From Pseudomonas sp. MM211 (lineage in GTDB: Bacteria; Pseudomonadota; Gammaproteobacteria; Pseudomonadales; Pseudomonadaceae), in contig NZ_CP081942.1 of the NCBI RefSeq assembly GCF_020386635.1, positions 496,001 to 560,000 on the forward strand: a stretch of 64,000 nucleotides of DNA, written 5' to 3'. The position numbers and the translations under genes are program-made. The notes under the pieces were generated by a model. That model saw only the letters and a list, made by a program, of their open reading frames with translations, was not told the DNA's origin and made no database searches. Below, in pieces: positions 39,954 to 49,360 of the stretch (the stretch's first letter is position 1; every line of letters starts with the position of its first letter).

Positions 39954-41102
39954 TCAACTGGCCGACGCCGCTTTGGGCAGAATGTCGTTGGCGACCATTT
40001 CACCGAACGGGCTGACATAGTTCGCGCCTTCCGGCAGCGCAGGGCGGTTCACATCCAAGTGTGGGAACAGCAGTTCGGCGACCCGATAAGACTCTTCGAG
40101 GTGTGGATAACCGGAGAAGATGAAGGTATCGATACCCAGAGCGGCGTACTCCTTGACCCGCTCGGCGACCGTCGGGCCATCGCCGACCAGCGCCGTACCG
40201 GCACCACCGCGCACCAGGCCGACGCCGGCCCAGAGGTTGGGTGACACTTCCAGGTTGTCCTTGCTGCCACCGTGCAGGGCGGCCATGCGTTGCTGACCGA
40301 CCGAGTCGAAGCGCGCCAGGGAGGCCTGGGCGCGAGCGATGGTGTCGTCGTCAACATGAGCGATCAGCTTGTCAGCGGCCTTCCAGGCCTCTTCGTTGGT
40401 TTCCCGGACGATCACGTGCAGGCGAATGCCGAAGCGTACTTCGCGCCCCTGGGCCGCGGCCTTCTCACGCACCGCGGCGATCTTCTCGGCCACTGCAGCC
40501 GGAGGCTCGCCCCAGGTCAGGTACAGCTCGACCTGTTCGGCGGCGAGATCCTGCGCAGCTTCGGACGAGCCACCGAAGTACAGCGGCGGACGCGGTTGCT
40601 GAACCGGCGGATAAAGCAGCTTGGCGCCCTTCACCTGGATGTGTTTGCCGTCGTAATCGACGACCTCGCCTTCCAGCACTCGCCGCCAGATGCGGGTGAA
40701 CTCGACGGACGCTTCATAACGCTCGGCGTGTGACAGGTTCAGACCGTCGCCAGCCAGTTCGTCCGGATCACCGCCGGTGACCAGGTTGAACAGCGCGCGG
40801 CCGCCGGACAGACGATCCAGCGTGGCCGCCTGGCGCGCGGCCACGGTCGGAGAAATGATGCCCGGACGCAGGGCGACGAGGAACTTCAGGCGCTGGGTCA
40901 CCGGGATCAGCGACGCGGCGACCAGCCAGGAATCCTCGCAGGAGCGGCCGGTGGGAATCAGTACGCCACCAAAGCCGAGGCGGTCGGCAGCCTGGGCGAT
41001 TTGCTGCAGATAGCCGTGATCAACGGCACGGGCCCCTTGCGAGGTACCGAGATAATGGCCGTCACCGTGGGTCGGCAGAAACCAGAAAATGTTCAGACTC
41101 AT
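39954..41102 (-). CDS. ssuD: FMNH2-dependent alkanesulfonate monooxygenase
   Basis: 382 residues from the ATG at 41102 after AAGGAG. A bacterial luciferase-like TIM barrel: [55 protein letters not shown] and [20 protein letters not shown] are the SsuD pattern. It oxidises C2 and longer alkanesulfonates to aldehyde and sulfite using FMNH2 supplied by SsuE. Lies between ssuA and ssuC. Confidence 0.97.
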   Translation of the reverse strand: MSLNIFWFLPTHGDGHYLGTSQGARAVDHGYLQQIAQAADRLGFGGVLIPTGRSCEDSWLVAASLIPVTQRLKFLVALRPGIISPTVAARQAATLDRLSGGRALFNLVTGGDPDELAGDGLNLSHAERYEASVEFTRIWRRVLEGEVVDYDGKHIQVKGAKLLYPPVQQPRPPLYFGGSSEAAQDLAAEQVELYLTWGEPPAAVAEKIAAVREKAAAQGREVRFGIRLHVIVRETNEEAWKAADKLIAHVDDDTIARAQASLARFDSVGQQRMAALHGGSKDNLEVSPNLWAGVGLVRGGAGTALVGDGPTVAERVKEYAALGIDTFIFSGYPHLEESYRVAELLFPHLDVNRPALPEGANYVSPFGEMVANDILPKAASAS

Positions 41103-41160
41103 GGAGTGGTCTCCTTGGGATGGGGTCGCTGCGCGGCCCGTGGCCACGCAGCTGAATGCC

Positions 41161-42138
41161 TTACTGCTGGGTTTTCTGAGCAGCCGCGAGGGATGCCGGA
41201 GGAGTCCAGATCACGTCCTTGATGCTCAATTTCTTGGGGATCAGCTTCAGATCGGTGAAGGTGTCGGCGATCTTCTGCTGTGCCTCGACCACCTGCGGGC
41301 TTATCAACTGGGCGCCATAGCTCTGCCGCTGCACAGCCAGGCGAGTGATGTCAGCCGACAGGCCGAGCAACGGCGCGACCTGTGCAGTGGCTTCGTCGTT
41401 ATGGGCCTTGACCCACTCGCCGATGTTGCGGATTTCCTCGACCAGGGCCTCGATCACCTCCGGGTGCTTCTCGGCATAGGGACGGGTCGCGAGGTAGAAC
41501 TGATGGTTGCTCACCAGGCCCTGACCATCGACCAGCGTGCGCGCTTGCAACTGCTGTTCGGCGGCGGCCTGGAAGGGATCCCAGATCACCCAGGCATCGA
41601 CACTGCCACGCTCGAACGCGGCGCGGGCATCGGCGGGCGGCAGGTATACCGGCTGGATGTCGCTGTATTTCAGACCGGCCTCTTCAAGGGCACGCACCAG
41701 CAGGTAGTGCACGTTGGAGCCCTTGTTGAGGGCGACCTTCTTGCCTTTCAGCTCAGCCACCGACTTGAGCGGCGAATCCTTGGGCACCAGGATCGCTTCG
41801 CTGGTCGGCGCTGGCGGTTCGTAAGCGACGTACAGAAGATCGGCACCGGCGGCCTGTGCGAACACCGGCGGTGTCTCGCCGGTGGTGCCGAAGTCCACCG
41901 AGCCGACGTTCAAACCTTCGAGCAACTGCGGCCCGCCGGGAAATTCGGTCCATTTGACGTCGATGCCCTTGGCGGCCAGACGCTTCTCCAGCGAGCCATT
42001 GGCCTTGAGCAACACCAGGGTGCCGTACTTCTGATAACCGATCCGCAAGGTCTCGGCCTGGGCCTGGGTGATGGCGCCGAAGGAAATGGCCGCGGCAAAC
42101 AAGGCGACCAGACTCCGACGCAAAGTGATAGTGCGCAT
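41161..42138 (-). CDS. ssuA: Sulfonate ABC transporter periplasmic binding protein
   Basis: 325 residues. A signal peptide ([20 protein letters not shown], cut after QAQA) is followed by a binding-protein fold starting [20 protein letters not shown]. The segments [20 protein letters not shown] and [18 protein letters not shown] are typical of SsuA. GAGGAG precedes the ATG. A 109-nt gap separates it from ssuE upstream. Confidence 0.96.
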   Translation of the reverse strand: MRTITLRRSLVALFAAAISFGAITQAQAETLRIGYQKYGTLVLLKANGSLEKRLAAKGIDVKWTEFPGGPQLLEGLNVGSVDFGTTGETPPVFAQAAGADLLYVAYEPPAPTSEAILVPKDSPLKSVAELKGKKVALNKGSNVHYLLVRALEEAGLKYSDIQPVYLPPADARAAFERGSVDAWVIWDPFQAAAEQQLQARTLVDGQGLVSNHQFYLATRPYAEKHPEVIEALVEEIRNIGEWVKAHNDEATAQVAPLLGLSADITRLAVQRQSYGAQLISPQVVEAQQKIADTFTDLKLIPKKLSIKDVIWTPPASLAAAQKTQQ

Positions 42139-42247
42139 GACGCTCTCCTCTGCATTGAGTGTTTGGCCACCTGCCGCCTCGTTGTCGGGCTAGTAAGGTG
42201 GTTGATGGGTGAACGCTCACCCATGGAAATGTGTGTGAATCCTTGGT

Positions 42248-42835
42248 TCAGGCGCTCCAGCGCCCACTGATCAGACGTTCATTCAACAGCCCCGGCTCGA
42301 TCGGCTGTGGCCGGCGGTTGAGCGCCTGAATCAGGTGTTGCAAGGCGTCATCCAGACGCTGTTCCAGAATTGGCACCAGATCCCCACCGGTGTCGGTGTA
42401 GGCGATCTGGCTGTCGTCGGCGAAAACCCCGTGCAGCACCTCCTGCGCCTTGAGCGCCGACAGCACAGGCTTCAGGGCATAATCCACCGCCAGCATGTGG
42501 GCGCTGCTGCCACCCGTGGCGATAGGCAGTACCACCTTGTGATGCAGGGCGCGCTCGGGCAGCACGTCGAGCAGGGTTTTCAGCGCCCCGGAAAACGAGG
42601 CCTTGTACACCGGCGTCGCTACGATCAGCCCGTCAGCAGCGGCCACGTGGGCCTGCAAACCCTGAATCCGCGGGCTGTCGAAACGAGCGAAGAGCAGATC
42701 CTCGGCCTCGAAGTCGCGCACCTGGTAACTCACTACCTCAACGCCATGGGACTGCAGCCACTGTCGCGCCTTGTCGAGCAGCACGTTGGAGCGCGACTTC
42801 TGGCTTGGGCTGCCGCCCAGCAAAACCACCAACAT
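42248..42835 (-). CDS. ssuE: NADPH-dependent FMN reductase SsuE
   Basis: 195 residues, flavodoxin-like. [17 protein letters not shown] and [20 protein letters not shown] (FMN and dimer contacts) and [20 protein letters not shown] are typical of SsuE. It reduces FMN for the monooxygenase SsuD. Starts 9 nt after lsfA in the same direction. Confidence 0.96.
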   Translation of the reverse strand: MLVVLLGGSPSQKSRSNVLLDKARQWLQSHGVEVVSYQVRDFEAEDLLFARFDSPRIQGLQAHVAAADGLIVATPVYKASFSGALKTLLDVLPERALHHKVVLPIATGGSSAHMLAVDYALKPVLSALKAQEVLHGVFADDSQIAYTDTGGDLVPILEQRLDDALQHLIQALNRRPQPIEPGLLNERLISGRWSA

Positions 42836-42844
42836 GGGACGTCC

Positions 42845-43483
42845 TTATTTATTCGGCTGTGGGGTGAGACGCAGGTAGGGCTTCACGGCGCGATAGCCTT
42901 TGGGGAAGCGCTGCTTGATTTCGTCTTCGTCTTTCAGCGACGGCACGATCACCACATCGTCACCGTCCTGCCAATTGGCCGGAGTGGCCACCTTGTGGCT
43001 GTCGGTGAGTTGCAGCGAGTCGACCACGCGGAGGATTTCGTTGAAGTTGCGCCCAGTGCTCGCCGGGTAGGTGATGGTCAGGCGAACCTTCTTGTTCGGG
43101 TCGATGACGAACAGCGAACGCACGGTCAGGGTGTCGTTGGCATTCGGGTGAATGAGGTCGTAGAGCTCGGAAACCTTGCGGTCGGCATCGGCCAGGATCG
43201 GGAAGTTGACCGCGGTGTTCTGGGTCTCGTTGATGTCGTCGATCCACTTCACATGGGAGTCCACCGGGTGCACGGACAGGGCGATGGCCTTGAGGTTGCG
43301 CTTGGCGAATTCGTCTTTCAGCTTGGCGGTGAAGCCCAGCTCGGTGGTGCACACCGGCGTGAAGTCCGCCGGGTGGGAAAACAGGATGCCCCACTGGCTA
43401 CCCAGCCACTCGTGGAAGCGGATACGGCCTTCGCTGGAGTCCTGTTCGAAGTCAGGGGCGATGTCGCCAAGGCGGATGCTCAT
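42845..43483 (-). CDS. lsfA: 1-Cys peroxiredoxin LsfA
   Basis: 212 residues, Prx6 type: SHPADFTPVCTTELGFTAKL contains the peroxidatic Cys45, and no resolving Cys is placed as in 2-Cys enzymes. The C-terminal dimerisation domain is present (GRNFNEILRVVDSLQL, TPANWQDGDDVVIVPS). LsfA is known in pseudomonads as a sulfate-starvation and oxidative-stress protein; its place as first gene of the ssu operon fits protection from the peroxide formed by flavin monooxygenases. GAGGAG precedes the ATG. Confidence 0.95.
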   Translation of the reverse strand: MSIRLGDIAPDFEQDSSEGRIRFHEWLGSQWGILFSHPADFTPVCTTELGFTAKLKDEFAKRNLKAIALSVHPVDSHVKWIDDINETQNTAVNFPILADADRKVSELYDLIHPNANDTLTVRSLFVIDPNKKVRLTITYPASTGRNFNEILRVVDSLQLTDSHKVATPANWQDGDDVVIVPSLKDEDEIKQRFPKGYRAVKPYLRLTPQPNK

Positions 43484-43551
43484 GCTGTGTGCTCCTCAAG
43501 TGAGTCGTTGCGTGGCGCTCACTATGCTCAGGAACACAGAATATTAAAAAG

Positions 43552-43569
43552 AATAAATAATGATTTATT
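43552..43569. promoter_or_regulatory. AT-rich inverted repeat upstream of lsfA
   Basis: AATAAAT and ATTTATT arms with spacer AATG sit 69 nt before the lsfA ATG in a strongly AT-rich stretch. It may be an activator site (CysB-type regulators control ssu genes in relatives), but no protein can be assigned from the sequence. Confidence 0.4.
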
Positions 43570-43644
43570 TATAACCAAATAAACAAACGCGCCGCCAGAC
43601 GTGTCGGCGCCTCGTCAACGGTGGGCCTGTCCAGCGAGATGGCC

Positions 43645-44196
43645 CTATCCGAGCACACGCGCCGGGTTACCTGCGACCTTCGCTCCGGCAGGTACATCGC
43701 GCGTGACCACACTGCCGGCACCGATCAGCGCGTCGTCACCGACAGTCACTCCCGGAAGGATCAGCGCCCCAGCGCCAATCCAGACGTTGCGACCAATGCT
43801 CACAGGCCGGCCGAACTCCAGACCGGACTCGCGCTCGGCGGGAGCACGCGGATGATCCGCGGTGAGTATCTGCACGCCGGGGCCGATCTGGGTCTTGTCG
43901 CCGATGCTCACGGCCACTACGTCGAGGATCACGCAGTTGAAGTTGATGAACACCTCATCGCCCAGCGTGAGATTGAAACCGTAATCGCAGTGAAACGGCG
44001 AACGCACCACCACGCCCCTGCCAATGCTCGCCAGGCGCTCGGCCAGCACCTGGGTGCGCTCGGCCGGCGATAGGCCCAAGTTGCCGTTGTAGCGCGCCAG
44101 CCAGGCAATGGTGGCAGCGCTTTCGGCTTGCAGTTCAGGATCGCTGGCCAGATAGAGCTCACCGATGAGCATTTTGTGTTTTTCACTGAGTGTCAT
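43645..44196 (-). CDS. Maltose/galactoside-type O-acetyltransferase
   Basis: 183 residues from the ATG at 44196 (MTLSEKHKMLIGELYLASDP); a GTG at 44214 is possible. The N-terminal Mac domain is followed by left-handed beta-helix hexapeptide repeats, for example GDEVFINFNCVILDVVAVSI, IGPGVQILTADHPRAPAERE and IGRNVWIGAGALILPGVTVG, ending DVPAGAKVAGNPARVL. It should transfer acetyl from acetyl-CoA to a sugar; the acceptor is unknown. Catalytic His lies in TADHPR. It faces lsfA's promoter region from the other side and stands alone. Confidence 0.9.
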   Translation of the reverse strand: MTLSEKHKMLIGELYLASDPELQAESAATIAWLARYNGNLGLSPAERTQVLAERLASIGRGVVVRSPFHCDYGFNLTLGDEVFINFNCVILDVVAVSIGDKTQIGPGVQILTADHPRAPAERESGLEFGRPVSIGRNVWIGAGALILPGVTVGDDALIGAGSVVTRDVPAGAKVAGNPARVLG

Positions 44197-44342
44197 GGCG
44201 CGTTGCCCCTTCACGAATGTTCAGTAAAGAACGCCCGGGACAGGCATGGGTTCCGGCGATCGGACAAGGCGGTCTTTGCAAATCAATTCGCGGCACATCA
44301 ACGGCGGAGAATTGCCGGGATAGAGGCGTGGCAAAAAGCAGG

Positions 44343-44367
44343 CAAAAAAAACCGGGCAGATGCCCGG
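44343..44367 (-). terminator. Rho-independent terminator in the oprD–acetyltransferase gap
   Basis: On the minus strand CCGGGCA and TGCCCGG with a 2-nt loop are followed by eight T. It is the second hairpin after the porin gene; nothing codes in between, so it is either a backup terminator or left from an earlier arrangement. Confidence 0.8.
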
Positions 44368-44465
44368 CAAGATTCCACCACGAGGAATGGAAGCACGCGA
44401 TAGGAGCGGCGAACCGCCGTCGCGCTGAGCACCCGCAACCGGAGATGGAGGCAGGCAGGCTCGAA

Positions 44466-44500
44466 TAAAAAAGGCGAGGGAAGCAATGCTTCGCCCCGCC
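44466..44500 (-). terminator. Terminator after the OprD-family porin
   Basis: An imperfect GC-rich hairpin on the minus strand (GGCGGGGCGAAGCA pairing with TGCTTCCCTCGCC) followed by TTTTTT, 10 nt from the porin stop codon. Confidence 0.75.
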
Positions 44501-44509
44501 CGAAAAACC

Positions 44510-45856
44510 TTACAGAAGCGGCAGGCTGTAGCTGACGATCAGGCGGTTCTCGTCGGCGTCGGTGGCGTTGTTGCCACGCAGCGAGGCATTACGCCAGGAG
44601 AAGCCCAGGCCTTTGAGCGAACCCTGCTGAACGGCGTAATCCAGACGGAAGTCGCGCTCCCACTCTTTGCGATCGCCATCGGCTGCATCGATATTGTCGC
44701 CTTTCAGGTAAGTGACAACAGCTTTCAGGCCTGGCACGCCAACGGTACCGAAGTCATAGCCATACTCGGCCAGCCAGGTGCGCTCGCCGGCACTGGCGAA
44801 CTTGCCGATCTGACGGTCGGTGATCAGGTAGGAGCTGGAGCCGTCACCCTGATTGAGGAACGGGAAGGCGCTATCACCGGAAACCTGCTGATAGCCAGCG
44901 CTCAGGGCGTGGCCGCTCAGGCTGTAGGTGAACAGGGCGCTCCAGGTTTGGTTGTCGACTTCACCGCTCTTGGTGTCGCCCGCTGCCCAGTAGCCGCTGC
45001 TTCGGTAGCCTTCGTTACGACCCGCCAGGCTGCCGTTCTTGCCATCGGAGCCACTGTTGAAATAACGCAGGTCGCTCTTCAGGTTACCGGCCGGCAGAGC
45101 CAGGTTATGCACCAGACCCAGGAAGTGTTGCTTGTAGAAATCGTCCAGGTTGCCGTAGTAGTACTGAGCGGTCAGATCCTTGGTGATCTTGTAGTCACCA
45201 CCGGCGAAGTAGAACTTGTTGGTGTCGGCAATCGGGGTACCAACGGGGGTGCCTGTCGGGCGAGCCGCGCCACCAATACGCAAGCCAACGTCATCGGTAG
45301 AGGAACGGGTCTTGGTGTGTTCCAGCTGACCGGCAGTCAGGGTCAAGCCGTCGATCTCGTTGGAGATGACCTGGCCACCGTTGAACAGTTGCGGCAGCAG
45401 ACGACCATCGTTGAAGGTCACGACCGGCAGCTTCGGCTGCAGGGTGCCTACGCGCAGTTCGGTTTTCGAGAGGCGGAACTTGGCGGTGGCGCCAGCCTTG
45501 CTGTAATCGTTAGCTGCGCTGCCGTCGCTTTCCAGCGGGAACAGGGCACCTGGGGTGCGATCACGACCAGCTTTGGTGTTCTTGCCACCCGAATCCAGAC
45601 GCAGGCCATACAGGCCGATCACGTCGACGCCAACGCCAACGGTGCCTTGAGTAAAGCCAGACTGGTAATTGAAGATGAAACCCTGGCCCCACTCATTCGC
45701 TTCGCCAGTGTTGTCAGCGGTGTTCTTGGTATTCAGGTCGTAATAGAAATTGCGCAGATCGAGTTTGGCGGTGCTGTCTTCGATAAAGCCAGCAGCGTTG
45801 GCCTGCTGCGCCAGCGTGGCGATCGTGACAGCCAGGGCCAGGGTGGATTTATTCAT
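44510..45856 (-). CDS. OprD-family outer membrane porin
   Basis: 448 residues from the ATG at 45856 after TGGAGC; the frame is open further upstream. Signal peptide MNKSTLALAVTIATLAQQAN with cleavage near ANA-AG. The mature start AGFIEDSTAKLDLRNFYYDL is the family hallmark, as are GWGQGF-like EWGQGFIFNYQSGFTQGTVG and the C-terminal NRLIVSYSLPLL strand. Eighteen-strand barrels of this type admit small substrates such as amino acids or carboxylates; the substrate here cannot be read from sequence. A single gene with two terminators downstream and an AT-rich promoter region (45857–46000). Confidence 0.93.
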   Translation of the reverse strand: MNKSTLALAVTIATLAQQANAAGFIEDSTAKLDLRNFYYDLNTKNTADNTGEANEWGQGFIFNYQSGFTQGTVGVGVDVIGLYGLRLDSGGKNTKAGRDRTPGALFPLESDGSAANDYSKAGATAKFRLSKTELRVGTLQPKLPVVTFNDGRLLPQLFNGGQVISNEIDGLTLTAGQLEHTKTRSSTDDVGLRIGGAARPTGTPVGTPIADTNKFYFAGGDYKITKDLTAQYYYGNLDDFYKQHFLGLVHNLALPAGNLKSDLRYFNSGSDGKNGSLAGRNEGYRSSGYWAAGDTKSGEVDNQTWSALFTYSLSGHALSAGYQQVSGDSAFPFLNQGDGSSSYLITDRQIGKFASAGERTWLAEYGYDFGTVGVPGLKAVVTYLKGDNIDAADGDRKEWERDFRLDYAVQQGSLKGLGFSWRNASLRGNNATDADENRLIVSYSLPLL

Positions 45857-46106
45857 GGGTGATGCTCCAGGGGCATGGGTCGTAAGCTGGCTCGGGCCAG
45901 ACTCGTAGGCGCTACTTATTGGCAGGTGCAAGGCTAAGCCAAGGCGGATAAAACAAAAAAGAATCAATAATTACTAACAAATTACTTTTTCGAATATGCA
46001 CTTCAGCCTGATTGCGGCCCGCGTCTGTTCGACGCATGGCTCAAGCGCGGGTCACGTGGCGAAAGAAGAATGTTTGCAAAAAGTTGCGAAAGTTCCGGTA
46101 CGCGTC

Positions 46107-48464
46107 TCAGAACAGCTCGAGCTGACCACCGATCAGCGCCGTGAAGTCGTCATCCACGAATGGCAGGATGGCGTCGGCCACCGGCTGCAACTGCTTGCTC
46201 AGGTAATGGCCGTAATCAATGGGAGCGCGGCGTAGCTCAAGGGGCTCAGGGCCAGCCACGCTCATCACGTAACTGATCCAGCCACCGCTCTGGTATTGGC
46301 GAGGGCGTCCCTGCTCATCGTTGTGGGCATCGGCCAGGCGGGCAGCCCGCACGTGCGGCGGTACGTTGCGCTGATAGTCATCAAGCCTTCGGCGTAGACG
46401 CTTGCGGTACACCAGTCGCTCGTCGAACTCGCCATCCAGGGTGCTTTGCACGTAGTCACGCACGTAATCCTGATAGGGCTGACGCTTGAAGATGCGCAGA
46501 TACAGCTCCTGCTGAAACTGCCGGGCCAACGGCGACCAGTCGCTGCGCACCGTCTCCAGGCCTTTGTAGACCATCTCCTCGCGGCCATCGGCCTGGCGGA
46601 TCAGCCCGGCATAGCGCTTCTTGCTGCCCTCCTCCATACCGCGAATGGTCGGCATCAGAAAGCGGCTGAAGTGGGTTTCGAACTGCAGCTCCAGGGCACT
46701 CTGCAAGCCGAACTCGGTCTGCAGATGCTCGCGCCACCAGGCGTTGACCCGCTGCACCAGGCCGCGGCCGATCTGTTCGGCGTCGCTCTCGGAATGGGCG
46801 CTGCGCAACCAAACGAAGGTGGAGTCGGTGTCGCCGTAGATCACCGCGTGCCCTTCGGCCTCGATCAGCTCGCGCGTACGGCGCATCACTTCATGGCCGC
46901 GCAGGGTAATGGACGATGCCAGGCGCGTATCGAAGAAACGGCAACCGCTGGAACCCAGCACACCATAGAAGGCGTTCATGATGATCTTCAGTGCCTGGGA
47001 GAGAGGCGCGTTGCCTGCCCGCTTCGCGGCTTCCCGGCCTTGCCACACGCGCTCGACGATGGCCGGCAGACAATGCCGAGTACGCGAAAAGCGCGCACCG
47101 CGAAAACCGGGCACCGAATGTTCATCTTCGGTTTGCCGCAGCCCCTCGACCAGCCCCACCGGGTCGATCAGAAAGGTACGGATCAGCGACGGATACAGGC
47201 TCTTGTAATCCAGCACCAGCACCGACTCGTAAAGCCCCGGCCGCGAATCCATGACGAAGCCGCCCGGGCTGGCTTCCGGCGGACGCTCGCCTTGGTTGGG
47301 TGCCACGAAACCTTGTCGATGCATCAGCGGCATATACAGGTGGCTGAACGCGGCGACCGAACCACCGCTGCGATCCACCGGCAGGCCGGTGACCGTGGCC
47401 CGTTCGAGGAGGAAGGTGAGCAGTTCGGTCTTGGCGAAGATGCGCGTCACCAGCTCGCAGTCCTTGAGGTTGTAGCGGGCCAGGGCCGGCTTGTCCTCGG
47501 CGAACATGCGGTTGATCTCGTCCATACGCTGGTAGGGGTTGTCGATCGCCTTGCCCTCGCCTAGCAGTTGCTGGGCGACGCTTTCCAGGCTGAAGGACTG
47601 AAAACTCCAGGTGGCCGAACGCAAGGCTTCGATGCCATCGATGATCAGCCGGCCCGGCGCGCTGGCGAAGAAATGCTGCTTGGAACCATGCTCGCGCCAG
47701 TTCAGCACTTCGCCGCCGCGGCCAAGGCGCAGCGGCACATGCAGACGCTGGGCATGCTCGTGCAGCACGCGCAGGTCGAACTGCACCACGTTCCAGCCGA
47801 TGATGGCGTCCGGATCGAAGCGCTCCAGCCAAGCATTGAGCGCCTCCAGCAACTCGGCGCGGCTATCCAGATAAGCGAGATCGAAGTCGACGTCGGCGTC
47901 ACCATTCGGCGGCCCGAGCATATACACCTGGCGCTGGCCACAGCCTTCCAGGGCGATGGAGTACAGCTCGCCGCGGGCGGTGGTTTCGATATCCAGGGAA
48001 ACCAGCTTGAGCTGCGGACGATAGTCCGGCGCCGGCTTCAACTGCGCATCGATCAGTACGCCCTCCTGCGTTGGCGTACCGCCGAACAGCACGGGAGCGG
48101 TGATGAAGCGCTCCATCAGGTAACGCTCAGGCGGGCGAATATCGGCCTCGTAGACATCCACACCGGCCTGCCGCAGGGTCTGTTCGAGCTGAATCAACGG
48201 GCGCTGCTGGCGGCAATACACGCCGAGCACCGGCCGCTGATGGAAGTCGCGCAACTGCAACGGGCGCAGTTCGAAATCCGCCTCCTTGGCCAACAAGGCC
48301 TCGGCACGCGCGCGCTGCTCGACGGGAATGAAGGCCACCGACGTTTGCGGCGGCAGGCGGACGAGACGCGGGCCGCTGTCGGTCGACAGCCAGAATTCCA
48401 CCTGGGTACCAGCCGGCGTGTCGCGCCAGTGCCGGGTCAGGACGAAGCCCTGCTGTAGATCCAC
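46107..48464 (-). CDS. polB: DNA polymerase II
   Basis: 785 residues from a GTG at 48464 with GAGGT upstream. Family B polymerase: exonuclease motifs [20 protein letters not shown] and [14 protein letters not shown], polymerase motif [20 protein letters not shown], motif [21 protein letters not shown] and motif [14 protein letters not shown] are all intact. It does error-free restart and some lesion bypass. In E. coli it is SOS-induced; I see no LexA-type CTGTatatatatACAG box in the 100 nt before it. Divergent from the small methyltransferase gene. Confidence 0.97.
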   Translation of the reverse strand: MDLQQGFVLTRHWRDTPAGTQVEFWLSTDSGPRLVRLPPQTSVAFIPVEQRARAEALLAKEADFELRPLQLRDFHQRPVLGVYCRQQRPLIQLEQTLRQAGVDVYEADIRPPERYLMERFITAPVLFGGTPTQEGVLIDAQLKPAPDYRPQLKLVSLDIETTARGELYSIALEGCGQRQVYMLGPPNGDADVDFDLAYLDSRAELLEALNAWLERFDPDAIIGWNVVQFDLRVLHEHAQRLHVPLRLGRGGEVLNWREHGSKQHFFASAPGRLIIDGIEALRSATWSFQSFSLESVAQQLLGEGKAIDNPYQRMDEINRMFAEDKPALARYNLKDCELVTRIFAKTELLTFLLERATVTGLPVDRSGGSVAAFSHLYMPLMHRQGFVAPNQGERPPEASPGGFVMDSRPGLYESVLVLDYKSLYPSLIRTFLIDPVGLVEGLRQTEDEHSVPGFRGARFSRTRHCLPAIVERVWQGREAAKRAGNAPLSQALKIIMNAFYGVLGSSGCRFFDTRLASSITLRGHEVMRRTRELIEAEGHAVIYGDTDSTFVWLRSAHSESDAEQIGRGLVQRVNAWWREHLQTEFGLQSALELQFETHFSRFLMPTIRGMEEGSKKRYAGLIRQADGREEMVYKGLETVRSDWSPLARQFQQELYLRIFKRQPYQDYVRDYVQSTLDGEFDERLVYRKRLRRRLDDYQRNVPPHVRAARLADAHNDEQGRPRQYQSGGWISYVMSVAGPEPLELRRAPIDYGHYLSKQLQPVADAILPFVDDDFTALIGGQLELF

Positions 48465-48566
48465 CCTGTCACCTCAAATCCTGTTCAGGGTGCGATGTTA
48501 TCGCGCATCGTCACGGCCCGCGCGCAATGCGGTTAAATAGGCACCCACGTTCTGCGGAGGCCCGTC

Positions 48567-49199
48567 ATGCCCCTCGACCCCGATCAGTTGCAACAGATCA
48601 CCAGCCGCACGCTGGCTCACTACCAGGCCAGCGCCGAAGGCTTCCGCGAGGGCACCCGCGACCATGACGTCAGCCAGAACATCGAAGCGCTGCTGCGCCA
48701 CATCGACACAGCCGCGCCCCTGAGCATTCTCGACTTCGGTTGTGGCCCTGGTCGTGACCTGCGCACCTTTGCGGCTCTCGGTCATCGCCCGGTCGGGCTC
48801 GACGGCTGCCCGCAGTTCGTCGCCATGGCCCGCGCCGACAGTGGCTGCGAGGCCTGGCAGCAAGACTTTCTCGCCCTGGATCTGCCGGCAGAACGCTTCG
48901 ACGGTATCTTCGCCAACGCCGTGCTGTTCCATATTCCGAGCCAGGAGCTGCCACGGGTGCTCAGGGAACTTCGTGCCAGCCTGAAGCCAGGCGGCGTACT
49001 GTTCAGCTCCAACCCCAGAGGCGACAACCAGGAAGGCTGGAGTGGCGAGCGCTACGGCGCCTGGTATGACCTGGAAAGCTGGCGCCAACTGCTCACGGGC
49101 GCCGGCTTCGACGAGCTGGAACATTACTACCGCCCAGCTGGCCTGCCACGCGAGCAACAACCCTGGCTGGCGAGCGTATGGCGCCGCTGCGATGCCTGA
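48567..49199 (+). CDS. Class I SAM-dependent methyltransferase
   Basis: 210 residues with GGAGG before the ATG. SAM-binding motif I ILDFGCGPGRDLRTFAALGH, GLDGCPQFVAMARAD, and post-motif regions FDGIFANAVLFHIPSQELPR and ASLKPGGVLFSSNPRG. Resembles small Methyltransf_11/25 enzymes; the substrate is unknown. It is divergent from polB (102-nt gap) and followed by REP-like copy B before the convergent kup gene. Confidence 0.9.
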   Translation: MPLDPDQLQQITSRTLAHYQASAEGFREGTRDHDVSQNIEALLRHIDTAAPLSILDFGCGPGRDLRTFAALGHRPVGLDGCPQFVAMARADSGCEAWQQDFLALDLPAERFDGIFANAVLFHIPSQELPRVLRELRASLKPGGVLFSSNPRGDNQEGWSGERYGAWYDLESWRQLLTGAGFDELEHYYRPAGLPREQQPWLASVWRRCDA

Positions 49200-49261
49200 C
49201 TCGGTGACTGCTATAAGGCAGAAGCGGACGGTGGATGCAGAGCTTTCTTTTTGTAGGAGTG

Positions 49262-49337
49262 GCTTTAGCCGCGAGCTCTTTACGCCTAGCTAGGCAAAAT
49301 CGAGGCTAAAGCCTCTCCCACAAAAGCTCTGCTCACC
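49262..49337 (-). repeat. 76-nt dispersed REP-like element, copy B
   Basis: The reverse complement matches copy A (37706–37781) at 74 of 76 positions. One difference lies in the first stem arm (GCTTTAGCCTCGA for GCTTTAGCCGCGA) and one in the loop. It lies between the convergent methyltransferase and kup genes. The outer flanks also pair (TTTTTGTAGGAGT and CTCTCCCACAAAA). Confidence 0.85.
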
Positions 49338-49360
49338 GTCCGCTTCCGCCACTTCACAGT

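Noticed and set aside
48465..48566. LexA box before polB
   Set aside because: No CTG-N10-CAG with the expected AT-rich centre is seen in the divergent region.
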